Assembly: GCF_002943565.1 (NCBI RefSeq)
Contig: NZ_PJCH01000005.1
Span: 248,001-312,000 of the forward strand
From: Hyphococcus luteus
GTDB taxonomy: Bacteria; Pseudomonadota; Alphaproteobacteria; Caulobacterales; Parvularculaceae
DNA length: 64,000 nucleotides
Direction of reading: 5' to 3'
Shown: positions 34,795 to 42,807 of the stretch, one piece after another
Numbering within the stretch: the stretch's first letter is position 1
How the letters are laid out: every line of letters starts with the position of its first letter
The notes under the pieces: model-generated
The model's database searches: none
What the model saw: only the letters and a program-made list of their open reading frames with translations
Told to the model about the DNA's origin: nothing
Program-made: the position numbers and the translations under genes

Positions 34795-35958
34795 TTATTC
34801 AGCAGCGGCGCCGGCGTCGTCGGCCTGCGCAAGCTTTACAGAATCTGTTTCAAACATGGGATCGAGCCCGGCGAGCGAACGCTGCCCGTCAATCCAGGCC
34901 TCGAAAGCCGGACGCGAGACGAACTCGACCGCAATCGGCATGAAGGCGTGGTTCACGCCGCAGATCTCGGAGCACTGGCCGTAATAGACGCCCTCCTGCT
35001 CGGCGCGGATCCAGGTTTCGTTGATGCGGCCCGGCACGGCGTCGATTTTGACCGCGAAATTCGGCAGCGCCCATGAGTGAATGACGTCGCTCGCCGTCGT
35101 GGTGACGCGGATGGTCTCGCCCACGGGGAGAATAACGCGGTTGTCGACTTCGAAGCGATAGAGCTCTTCAGAGGCCTCTTCTTCCGGCAGCATGTTCGAA
35201 AAGATTTCGAAATCGCCGTAATCGGGATAGCCGTAGCTCCAGTTCCACTGACGGCCGGTGACTTTCAGCGTCATCGTGGGCGCCAGGACGACTTCCTTTT
35301 CGCAGCCGTCGAAATAGCGTTTGGCCATGGGGCAGCCGGCGACGTTCTGGGTCGAGCGGCCGCCGCGCAGGATGACGCTGGCGCCGACGGGCGCCGGTTC
35401 GTTCAGCGACACGACGAGATCGGGCTCGCCCCAGCCGTCGACGGTGTAATCGGTTTTGTATTTGAGGGTGCGCCGTTCCGCGCCCGTATCGAGCATCACC
35501 TGAAGATGGTCGCGGCGCGCCACCATGCGGCTCGGCGGAAAATCGTTGGGGAAGACGAAGTCGACCGTCTGGCCGTCGCCGCGCTCAACCACCTGCTTGC
35601 CGTCGGGCGTCACGTCTTCCTTGAACAAAAGCTCGAAAGACGGCAGCGCAATAACGAGAAGGATGAGGATCGGAACGCCCGTCCACACGACTTCGAGCAT
35701 GGTGTTGTGGCTGTTCTTGCTCGGGGTCGGATTGGCGCGCGAATTAAAGCGCGCCATGATGAAGATCAGCAGCGCCAGAACCAGCAGGCAGATCCCGGTG
35801 ATGATCGGCAGCAAAATGCCGTCATGGAAAAAATGCACTTCCTCTGCGAGCGCCGACGCCGGAGGAACCATGTTGATGTGGCCCTGCTCCGGCAGCGCAT
35901 AGGCGGCGGAGCCCGCCAGCACGCTCACTCCGGTGAGGAAAGAGAAAAGTCTTTTCAT
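34795..35958 (-). CDS. ctaC: Cytochrome c oxidase subunit II with an extra ~105-residue insertion
   Basis: The 387-residue protein has a signal peptide, two helices (about 45-70 and 90-112) and a CuA cupredoxin domain with [29 protein letters not shown] and the CuA ligands [12 protein letters not shown]. Between helix 2 and the CuA domain (residues about 119-227) sits a segment that canonical bacterial subunit II does not need, including two cysteines in [16 protein letters not shown]. The family is usually near 280-300 residues. ATG 35958 ([10 protein letters not shown]) gives the signal peptide. Confidence 0.93.
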   Translation of the reverse strand: MKRLFSFLTGVSVLAGSAAYALPEQGHINMVPPASALAEEVHFFHDGILLPIITGICLLVLALLIFIMARFNSRANPTPSKNSHNTMLEVVWTGVPILILLVIALPSFELLFKEDVTPDGKQVVERGDGQTVDFVFPNDFPPSRMVARRDHLQVMLDTGAERRTLKYKTDYTVDGWGEPDLVVSLNEPAPVGASVILRGGRSTQNVAGCPMAKRYFDGCEKEVVLAPTMTLKVTGRQWNWSYGYPDYGDFEIFSNMLPEEEASEELYRFEVDNRVILPVGETIRVTTTASDVIHSWALPNFAVKIDAVPGRINETWIRAEQEGVYYGQCSEICGVNHAFMPIAVEFVSRPAFEAWIDGQRSLAGLDPMFETDSVKLAQADDAGAAAE

Positions 35959-36198
35959 TGTCGCATCCCGCGCCTTGAGAAAGCCCGCCCGAAAAGGCCG
36001 GCTCTTCATTCCACATTTTCGGCCGCCTCGATACGCCCGCCCGAGCGCAGAGGTCAAATTCTAAAGTCGTCAGACGGCCCGCTTATAAGCCCCCGCCGGG
36101 CGCGCCGTCATCGCGCTTGGCGCGGAAAAATGGTCGCAGCGTAAAGGCAGGGTTTTCCGCCATTGCCGGGAGGCCCCGCGAGCCTTAAATCGTAACGC

Positions 36199-37617
36199 AT
36201 GACAGATTCCTATTTTTTCTCCCGCACCGATCTCGACCGCGAGCGCACGCAAGGCATCCTCGACGATGCGCTGAAAGGCGCCGACGACGGCGAGCTTTAT
36301 CTCGAATATGGCCAGTCCGAGGCCTTCGTTTTCGACGACAACCGGCTGAAAACCGCCAATTTCGACGTCAATCAGGGCTTCGGCCTCCGGGCCGTGTGCG
36401 GCGAATCGACAGGCTATGCGCACGCCTCCGAGCTTTCCGAGGCCGCGCTAAAGCGCGCCGGCGAGGCGGTTCAGGCGGTGAAAACCGGCCGCGGCGGGAC
36501 CCTCGCCGACGGGCCGTCCCGCACCAACGCCAAGCTTTATTCCGACGAAAACCCGCTCGGCGCGGGCAGTTTCGAGGAAAAAGCCAAGCTTCTGGCTGAC
36601 ATCAACGACTATGCGCGGAACCTGGATCCGCGCGTGCGCCAGGTCTCCTGCTCCCTTTCCGGCTCCTGGGAAGCTGTGGAAATTATTCGTCCCGGAGGCG
36701 AAATCATCCGCGATTTTCGGCCTCTCGTGCGCCTCAACGTGTCGGTGACTGCCGGCGAAGGCGACCGCCAGGAATCGGGCAGCTACGGCGCCGGCGGGCG
36801 CGAGGGCTATGAACGCTTCATCGCGCCGGACGCCTGGCAGGCCCAGGTCGACGAGGCCCTGCGCCAGGCGCTGGTCAATCTCGAAGCCGAGCCCGCCCCA
36901 GCCGGCGAGATGGAAGTGGTCCTGGGGCCGGGCTGGACCGGCGTCCTTCTCCACGAAGCCGTCGGGCACGGGCTTGAAGGCGATTTCAATCGCAAGGGCA
37001 CCTCGGCCTTTGCGGGCCGCATCGGCGAGCGCGTCGCGGCGCCCGGCGTCACCGTGGTCGACGACGGAACCATCGACGGCCGGCGCGGCTCCTTGACCGT
37101 CGACGACGAGGGCACCCCAACCTCGCGCACGGTGCTGATCGAGGACGGCATTTTGAAAGGCTATCTGCAGGACCGGCTCAACGCCCGGCTCATGGGCGCG
37201 GCTTCGACGGGCAACGGAAGGCGCGAGAGCTACGCCCACCAGCCCATGCCGCGCATGACCAACACCTTCATGCCGAACGGCGACAAGGACCCGGAAGAAA
37301 TCCTCGCCAGCGTCAAGGACGGGATTTACGCCGTGAACTTTTCCGGCGGCCAGGTCGACATCACGAGCGGCAAATTCGTCTTCAACTGCACCGAGGCTTA
37401 CCGCGTCAAAAACGGAAAGATCGTCGCGCCGATCAAGAACGCGGCGCTGATCGGCGACGGGCCGAGCGTTCTCACCAAGGTGTCGATGGTCGGCAACGAC
37501 TTCAAACTCGATCCCGGAATCGGGGTTTGCGGCAAAGGCGGACAGGGCGTGCCGGTCGGCGTCGGCCAGCCGACCATCAAGGTCGACCGCCTCACCGTCG
37601 GCGGCGCCGGCGCGTAA
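36199..37617 (+). CDS. tldD: Metalloprotease TldD
   Basis: The 472-residue TldD/PmbA-family protease carries the zinc-binding HEAVGHGLE (His252, Glu253, His257) and the conserved FNCTEAYRVKNGKIVAPIKN and TPTSRTVLIEDGILKGYLQ segments. TldD works with TldE (PmbA) in processing modified peptides and toxins; the partner gene is not in this window. It is divergent from ctaC and is followed closely by gluQ. Confidence 0.95.
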   Translation: MTDSYFFSRTDLDRERTQGILDDALKGADDGELYLEYGQSEAFVFDDNRLKTANFDVNQGFGLRAVCGESTGYAHASELSEAALKRAGEAVQAVKTGRGGTLADGPSRTNAKLYSDENPLGAGSFEEKAKLLADINDYARNLDPRVRQVSCSLSGSWEAVEIIRPGGEIIRDFRPLVRLNVSVTAGEGDRQESGSYGAGGREGYERFIAPDAWQAQVDEALRQALVNLEAEPAPAGEMEVVLGPGWTGVLLHEAVGHGLEGDFNRKGTSAFAGRIGERVAAPGVTVVDDGTIDGRRGSLTVDDEGTPTSRTVLIEDGILKGYLQDRLNARLMGAASTGNGRRESYAHQPMPRMTNTFMPNGDKDPEEILASVKDGIYAVNFSGGQVDITSGKFVFNCTEAYRVKNGKIVAPIKNAALIGDGPSVLTKVSMVGNDFKLDPGIGVCGKGGQGVPVGVGQPTIKVDRLTVGGAGA

Positions 37618-37632
37618 AGCAAGACGGCCTTG

Positions 37633-38496
37633 ATGAGGCTCGTCACCCGTTTCGCCCCCTCGCCCACAGGGCTCTTGCATCTCGGCCACGCCTTTTCGGC
37701 GCTCACCGTCTTTCGCGCGGCGCAAGAGGCGGACGGGCGCTTTCTCTTGCGCATCGAAGACATCGACCGCACGCGCTGCAAGCCGGAATTCGAAGAGGCG
37801 ATTTACGAAGATCTCGCCTGGCTCGGGCTCGACTGGGAGACGCCCGTTCGTCGGCAGTCGGATCATTTCGGCGATTACGAAGCGGCGTTGAATGCGCTTC
37901 GCGAAAAGGGCCTCGTCTATCGCTGCTTCAAGACGCGCAAGGAAATCCTCGATGAAATCGCGCGGGCGCCGCATCTTTCCGCCGAGAGGCCGGAAGGACC
38001 TGCCTATGTGGGCGCGGCGCTTCCCGCGCAAGAAGAACGCGCGCTGATCGATGACGGCGCGCCCTTCGCCTGGCGGCTTTCCATCGAGGCGGCGAAACAA
38101 TATCTGGGGCCGGCTTACGGGGCGCTGTCCTTCACCGAAGAAACGCCGGACGGCGTGCGGACGGTGAAAGCGACGCCGGAGATTTTCGGCGATCCGGTGA
38201 TCGCGCGCAAAGACAACGGCACGAGCTATCACCTCGCCTCGGTTCACGACGATGCGCTGCAAAGCGTGACGCATGTGATCCGCGGCGAAGACCTTTACTC
38301 AGCCGCGCACCTGCACCGGCTGTTGCAGGCGCTGTTTGACTATCCCGAACCGGTCTACCGCCATCATCGTCTGTTGACGGATGAAACGGGCCGCCGCCTC
38401 GCCAAACGCGACAAGGCGGCGACGCTGCAGGCATTGCGCGAAAGCGGCGCCAAGGCGGAAGATATTCTCGCCCGCCTTGGCTTTGAGGCTTCCTAA
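37633..38496 (+). CDS. gluQ: Glutamyl-Q tRNA(Asp) synthetase
   Basis: The 287-residue protein is a short GluRS paralogue without an anticodon-binding domain. It attaches glutamate to the queuosine at position 34 of tRNA(Asp). RFAPSPTGLLHLGHAFSAL holds the HIGH-type motif, LLRIEDIDRTR follows, and RLAKRDKAATL is the KMSKS equivalent. The cysteine cluster of the zinc-binding E. coli enzyme is not evident here (only YRCFKTRKEI). The ATG lies one codon after a TTG. The stop overlaps that of the convergent aldo/keto reductase gene. Confidence 0.9.
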   Translation: MRLVTRFAPSPTGLLHLGHAFSALTVFRAAQEADGRFLLRIEDIDRTRCKPEFEEAIYEDLAWLGLDWETPVRRQSDHFGDYEAALNALREKGLVYRCFKTRKEILDEIARAPHLSAERPEGPAYVGAALPAQEERALIDDGAPFAWRLSIEAAKQYLGPAYGALSFTEETPDGVRTVKATPEIFGDPVIARKDNGTSYHLASVHDDALQSVTHVIRGEDLYSAAHLHRLLQALFDYPEPVYRHHRLLTDETGRRLAKRDKAATLQALRESGAKAEDILARLGFEAS

Positions 38497-39485
38497 CCGT
38501 TAAGGCTCGACGCCGTCGTTTCCGGATAGCGCGCGCCCACGACGGCTTCCGGCGGGACCGCCGCCTCGATGACGGCGATGTCCTCATCGGACAGTTCGAC
38601 AGTCAAGGCGCCGAGATTTTCTTCAAGCCGGGAAAGCTTTTTCGTTCCCGGGATGGGAATGATGTCGTCGCCTTTCGCCATCACCCAGGCGAGCGCGATC
38701 TGCGCCGGCGTCGCATCCTTGTCGCGCGCAATCGCAATGATCTGATCGACGAGCGGCAGGTTTTTCTCCAGCGCGCCGTCGGCGAAACGCGGGCTCATCA
38801 CCAGCCGGTAATCGCCGTCGCTGAAATCCCGCTCGCTGCGATAAGCCCCGGTCAGGAGCCCGCGTCCGAGCGGCGAATAAGCGACGAAGGCGGCGCCGAG
38901 TTCGCGGCAGGCGGGGACGATCCCCGTCTCCATCTCGCGGGTGACGATGGAATATTCCGACTGCACCGCCGCGATCGGGTGAACGGCGCTCGCCTTTTTC
39001 AGCGTGTCGGCGCTGACTTCGGACAGACCCAGCGCGCGCACCTTGCCCGCCTTGACGAGCTCGGCCATGGCGCCCACGGACTCCTCGACAGGCACCTCTT
39101 TATCGCGCCTGTGCATGTAATAAAGGTCGATGACGTCGACGCCGAGGCGTTTCAACGACGCGTCGCAGGCCTCTTTAATATATTTCGGATCGTTGGAGAG
39201 ACCGAGCCATGCGCCGTCATCGCCGCGGCGGATTGCGAATTTCGTGGCGAGGACGACATCGTCCCGGTGTTTTTTGAGAAAACCGGAAAGCTGTTCTTCA
39301 TTGCGGCCGCTGCCATACATGTCGGCCGTGTCGAAAAACGAAACGCCGCGCTCCAGCGCGTCTTCAAGAATTTTTTCCGCTTCCGCGTTCGATAACGCCT
39401 CGCCGTAAAACTCTGCGAGACCCATGCAGCCGTAACCGAGCCGCGAGACTTCGAGGCCGGACCGGCCTAAAGGAACCTTGCGCAT
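38493..39485 (-). CDS. Aldo/keto reductase
   Basis: The 330-residue TIM-barrel NADPH-dependent oxidoreductase has GVSFFDTADMYGSGRNEEQL with the catalytic Asp and Tyr, the lysine in VVLATKFAIRR and the histidine in DLYYMHRRDKEVPVEE; the cofactor-binding end shows IIPIPGTKKLSRLEENL. It resembles the AKR13/YajO-like group. AGGAGG lies 7 nt before the ATG. Physiological substrate unknown. Confidence 0.92.
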   Translation of the reverse strand: MRKVPLGRSGLEVSRLGYGCMGLAEFYGEALSNAEAEKILEDALERGVSFFDTADMYGSGRNEEQLSGFLKKHRDDVVLATKFAIRRGDDGAWLGLSNDPKYIKEACDASLKRLGVDVIDLYYMHRRDKEVPVEESVGAMAELVKAGKVRALGLSEVSADTLKKASAVHPIAAVQSEYSIVTREMETGIVPACRELGAAFVAYSPLGRGLLTGAYRSERDFSDGDYRLVMSPRFADGALEKNLPLVDQIIAIARDKDATPAQIALAWVMAKGDDIIPIPGTKKLSRLEENLGALTVELSDEDIAVIEAAVPPEAVVGARYPETTASSLNG

Positions 39486-39595
39486 GCGCGCCTCCTGAAA
39501 TTGTCATGAAAACGGCGCGAGACTGCGCGCCGACGAAGAGCCTTATGCAAAAATCTTTGCAGCGCAGCAATTCTTGAAAAGCGCGAGGCGCGTTC

Positions 39596-40294
39596 CTATG
39601 TGTGCGCCTCGATGAGGTCGATTGTCACGCGATAATGATCCGTCATCGTCCAATCGAACAAGACGTCTTCGAGTTTCGGCCCGGCGCCGATATTGTGCAC
39701 CACCATGGGCCGGCCCGAGGGCGCGATCCGGTCGGTGACGACGCCGATATGCGGCAGCCATCCCGCGTCCCCGCGCAGGTTCCACGCAACAATGTCGCCC
39801 GGTCGGTAATCCGCCGGATCGTCGCTGGCGTGAAGCCGCGCGCCCGCCCGCGTGAAAAAGGTTTCGAGATTGGGCACGCGCCGGTGATCGATATTCGGAT
39901 CGGGCCGCGCCAGGCCCCAATGACCGGGATAGGCCGAGAAGGCCGCCTTCATGTCTTCATGCACGCGCTCTTGCAGGTCGATGCCGAGAGACCGCAGGGC
40001 GCGCACCACCACATCGGCGCACACGCCCCGGTCCGCCGCCACATCGCCCATGGGATAGGCGAGCCGCACATAAGCGGGATCGTAAACGACGCGATGCTGC
40101 GTGCGCGCGATGGCGGCGGCGGAAAGCCGCGCGCCAAAATCCGAAGGCTCGGCCTGCGCCTGAAGCGGCGCCAGCAGGAAAACCGCCAGCAAAGCCAAAA
40201 GTCCGCCGCTCATTCCCGCGAAGGCGGGAATCCAGGATTGTTCAGATATGGATCCCCGCCTTCGCGGGGATGAACGGGAGATGATCTTTTTCAT
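39596..40294 (-). CDS. DUF1287-family secreted protein, N-terminus overlapping a palindromic repeat
   Basis: The mature protein (GVCADVVVRALRSLGIDLQE, NLETFFTRAG, PGDIVAWNL, PHIGVVTDR) matches DUF1287, a likely NlpC/P60-like fold with a Cys and a His in these segments. ATG at 40294 gives 232 residues whose first part, RSSPRRRGSI...WIPAFAGM, is a translated palindromic repeat (40210-40273). ATG at 40213, inside the repeat, gives 205 residues starting directly with a good signal peptide (MSGGLLALLAVFLL). Which start is used cannot be decided here. Confidence 0.8.
   Translation of the reverse strand: MKKIISRSSPRRRGSISEQSWIPAFAGMSGGLLALLAVFLLAPLQAQAEPSDFGARLSAAAIARTQHRVVYDPAYVRLAYPMGDVAADRGVCADVVVRALRSLGIDLQERVHEDMKAAFSAYPGHWGLARPDPNIDHRRVPNLETFFTRAGARLHASDDPADYRPGDIVAWNLRGDAGWLPHIGVVTDRIAPSGRPMVVHNIGAGPKLEDVLFDWTMTDHYRVTIDLIEAHT
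40210..40273. repeat. Double-hairpin palindromic repeat of a type common in proteobacteria
   Basis: Two hairpins, TTCCCGC-GAAG-GCGGGAA and ATCCCCGC-CTTC-GCGGGGAT, face each other across a 19-nt spacer and are also mutually complementary. Sequences of this kind, translating to RRRGS...WIPAFAGM, are widespread intergenic repeats in proteobacterial genomes (recalled knowledge). Here the element lies at the 5' end of a reading frame. Confidence 0.85.
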
Positions 40295-40442
40295 TAACTC
40301 ACAAAAACGCCCGAAAAATACGGCGGCCTTATGGCGGAACGCGCCGAAACGGCGCGGGCTCGCGATAAAGCGAGATGAAATTCCCTCGCAACCGCCTATA
40401 TAGGTCCTGTCGCCGAAAGGCGCGGCCATAAGGAGGCGCGGC

Positions 40443-40907
40443 ATGTATCCTGAACACCCCTTGCGCGACGAAGAGTCGATCTCCGTCATCGCGCTCGTCC
40501 TTAATATTTTATGGCTGGCGCTCGGCGGCGCGGTCGCCGCGCTCGGCTGGTTCGTCGCCGCGTTCTTTATGGCGATTTCGATCATCGGCCTGCCCTGGGC
40601 GCGCGCCGCCTTCGACAACGGCGTCTACACGCTCTGGCCCTTCGGCACGCGCACCATCGACCGCGACCTTCTCTATCGCGGCGACATCGGAACCGGCCCC
40701 CTCGGCTTTCTCGGCAACATCATCTGGTTCGTGCTCGCCGGCTGGTGGCTGGCGCTCGGCCATCTGGTCGCGGCCTTCTTCCTCGGCATCACCATTATCG
40801 GCCTGCCCTTCGCCTGGGCCCATGTGAAGCTGGCGGGCTTTGCGCTCTGGCCCATCGGGCGCACCCTGGCGAGCTCCGATTTCCGCCGCCGCCGCGCTTA
40901 TTACTAG
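40443..40907 (+). CDS. YccF-domain membrane protein
   Basis: The 154-residue protein has two YccF repeats, NILWLALGG...SIIGLPWARAAFDNGVYTLW and NIIWFVLAG...TIIGLPFAWAHVKLAGFALW, each with two hydrophobic helices. The TAAGGAGG ribosome site is 7 nt before the ATG. Members are inner-membrane proteins of unknown function. It is divergent from the DUF1287 gene. Confidence 0.9.
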   Translation: MYPEHPLRDEESISVIALVLNILWLALGGAVAALGWFVAAFFMAISIIGLPWARAAFDNGVYTLWPFGTRTIDRDLLYRGDIGTGPLGFLGNIIWFVLAGWWLALGHLVAAFFLGITIIGLPFAWAHVKLAGFALWPIGRTLASSDFRRRRAYY

Positions 40908-41122
40908 CTCGTTGCGGCGCAGCACGCGCCGCCAGCCTTTCTTAATGACAGTCAGTACGCCCCGGGATTAGCGGCGGGCCGGCAGGCGCTGTAAAAAAGC
41001 CTGTCGGCCACATCGCGTCCGCTCGCGACGCCGAACCCGGGAGGACGCGGCGCGACGGAGCTAATCCCTCCTCTCGCCGCGCGATCCCGAAAGCAAAACA
41101 AAGACAGTTTCAGGGAGCGCGG

Positions 41123-42052
41123 ATGATGATTTTGAATGTGGGGATGAAGACGCTGCGGCGATTTGCAATGATAGCGGCCGCCGCCGCTTTCGCATCGACA
41201 AACGCTTATGCCCAGGCGGATCAATGCGGCCGGCGCTGTCTCCTGGAATTTCTCACCGTCTACACCGACGGCCTCATCATGAACGATGCGTCGCATATCG
41301 ACGCCGCGAAAAACGTGCGCGTCACCTCGAACGGCGAGAAATCGAAACTGGGGAAAGGCGAGGTCTGGGGCGAGATCAGCCGCATGCCTTACCGCCAGGC
41401 TTTCGTCGATCCCGTCACCGGCTCGGCGATGATGCTGACCACCGTCACCAACACGCCGACCCGCGACGCCGAGCGCTGGTGGTTCTACATGCTGCGCCTC
41501 AAGGTCGAGGACATGAAGATCACCGAGATCGAAGAGATCGCCTTTGACGGCACGCTGCGCGGCACGCCGGCGGCGTCCATGCATCTTTCCGACCGCATGT
41601 TCGATACGGTCCTGCCCGAAGACGAGCGCGTCCCGCGCGCGGAACTCGTCAAAGTCGCGAACCAGTATTTCGACGTCGTTTCCGGCACGCTCGACTGGCG
41701 CGAGGTCCCCTGGCATCCCGAATGCCAGCGCTACGAACTCGCGACCATGACCGTCAATTCGGCCATGCTGCCTGAAAGCTGCGGCGTCGAATTCGAGAAC
41801 CCGCGCATCAAATGGCCCGTGAAGAACCGGCGCATCTATATCGCCGACGTCGAACGCGGCGTCGTCATGGGCGTCGGCCATTTCACCGCGCCGCCCGATT
41901 ATCCCGACAACAACGAGTCCGTCGTCTTCGAGGTCTTCAAGGTTCAGGACGGCCTGATCCGCCATATCGAGGCGATGTTCCGCGGCAACAACACTCAGCA
42001 CAAATCGGGCTGGCCGGACATTCCGGGCACGGCCGCACCCGCTCTTGAATAG
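41123..42052 (+). CDS. Secreted protein resembling the DUF8021 / NTF2-like group
   Basis: The 309-residue protein has a signal peptide ending near TNAYAQADQ and begins the mature chain CGRRCLLEFLTVYTDGLIMN. The run HIDAAKNVRVTSNGEKSKLG and LRLKVEDMKITEIEEIAF fit a family with an NTF2-like fold (DUF8021), also present in fungi. A second similar half (AELVKVANQYFDVVSGTLD ... FEVFKVQDGLIRHIEAMFRG) suggests two NTF2-like domains. Function unknown. GGGAGCGCGG precedes the ATG; an intrinsic terminator follows. Confidence 0.65.
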   Translation: MMILNVGMKTLRRFAMIAAAAAFASTNAYAQADQCGRRCLLEFLTVYTDGLIMNDASHIDAAKNVRVTSNGEKSKLGKGEVWGEISRMPYRQAFVDPVTGSAMMLTTVTNTPTRDAERWWFYMLRLKVEDMKITEIEEIAFDGTLRGTPAASMHLSDRMFDTVLPEDERVPRAELVKVANQYFDVVSGTLDWREVPWHPECQRYELATMTVNSAMLPESCGVEFENPRIKWPVKNRRIYIADVERGVVMGVGHFTAPPDYPDNNESVVFEVFKVQDGLIRHIEAMFRGNNTQHKSGWPDIPGTAAPALE

Positions 42053-42123
42053 GAAGGCGGCACGCCGGGGCGCAAAGGGAAACACCGCAAGCCCCAAAGC
42101 GACGCATGGAGAAAAGGGGGAGG

Positions 42124-42150
42124 CCCGCGATCGAAAGATCGCGGGTTTTT
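42124..42150 (+). terminator. Strong intrinsic terminator
   Basis: CCCGCGATC-GAAA-GATCGCGGG is a perfect 9-bp stem with a GNRA loop, directly followed by TTTTT. It ends the transcript of the gene at 41123. Confidence 0.9.
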
Positions 42151-42199
42151 CTATTTATTCCTTATACAGATTATCTGTAAAACGCCTTGCGAAACAGGC

Positions 42200-42478
42200 T
42201 TATTCGGCTTCCCGCTCAAGAATGCGCTGCACCTTCCGGCGCGCCTGCGCGGCGTCGATGGCGAGATCTTTTCCGGTCAGATGCAGATGATCGCCGCCGG
42301 CTTTTCGCGGCGTTTCCTGACGCTGCGTTTCCGGGCGCGGGGGCCCCGCATTCACCCGGGCGATGGCGCCGAGCAGCGCGCGCAGCTCCGCCTCCAGCGA
42401 GCGCCCGTTCTGGGCCGCGCGAATGCGCAGGCGCCGGTGCGTTTCCTCCGGCACGTTTCGAATCGTGATCGCCTTCAT
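42200..42478 (-). CDS. FitA-like ribbon-helix-helix antitoxin-type protein
   Basis: The 92-residue protein starts MKAITIRNVPEETHRRLRI and RAAQNGRSLEAELRALLGAI, the RHH DNA-binding fold of FitA/VapB-type antitoxins. The C-terminal part is basic and could bind a toxin. AGGGGACCCA precedes the ATG. No PIN-domain or other toxin gene lies beside it; the next gene downstream on this strand is far away, so it is either an orphan or a stand-alone regulator. Confidence 0.75.
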   Translation of the reverse strand: MKAITIRNVPEETHRRLRIRAAQNGRSLEAELRALLGAIARVNAGPPRPETQRQETPRKAGGDHLHLTGKDLAIDAAQARRKVQRILEREAE

Positions 42479-42807
42479 TGGGTCCCCTGCACTGCATGAA
42501 GCGCAAGCATTGCCTGCACTGCTTTCACCGCCAGCATAGCTGGGCATGCCTGAAACCCCGGTTAAGGAAAATTAGGACACGGGCGATGCTCTTCGACGGC
42601 GAGCGCCGGAAGGCGCGGCGGCCTGAAACCGCCAGGTTTCGCCGCCCGCCGGAGGGCTGCGTCCTATCCCCGAACGGACGGAATAAGCTTTTGTTTCTAC
42701 AAAGCCTTTCGTCCCGGGCGGGGCGGGCGTTGCGCCGTCTGCGGAACGCTTGCCCTGTGGACGGCGCGCACTATCGAAGCCCGCCGGCTCGGGTTAACAT
42801 AAGGTTT
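42479..42807. other. Divergent intergenic region with RNA-like secondary structure, 329 bp
   Basis: The stretch between the RHH gene and the lipoprotein gene at 42808 contains a nested fold: TAGGAC (42573-42578) with GTCCTA (42661-42666) encloses GGCGGC..GAAACC / GGTTTC-GCCGCC (42617-42646, 12 bp with a 2-nt bulge). The frame of the downstream gene is open through it, but there is no ribosome site before 42808. Confidence 0.5.

Noticed and set aside
36448-38274. 608-codon minus-strand frame across tldD and gluQ
   Set aside because: Both plus-strand genes have clear family motifs; the antisense frame shows no domain and spans two genes.
42062-42123. Riboswitch-like stretch with GGGGCGCAAAGG and GCAAGCCCC before the terminator
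   Set aside because: It resembles phrases found in several riboswitches but lies at the 3' end of a gene, and I could not complete any known riboswitch core.
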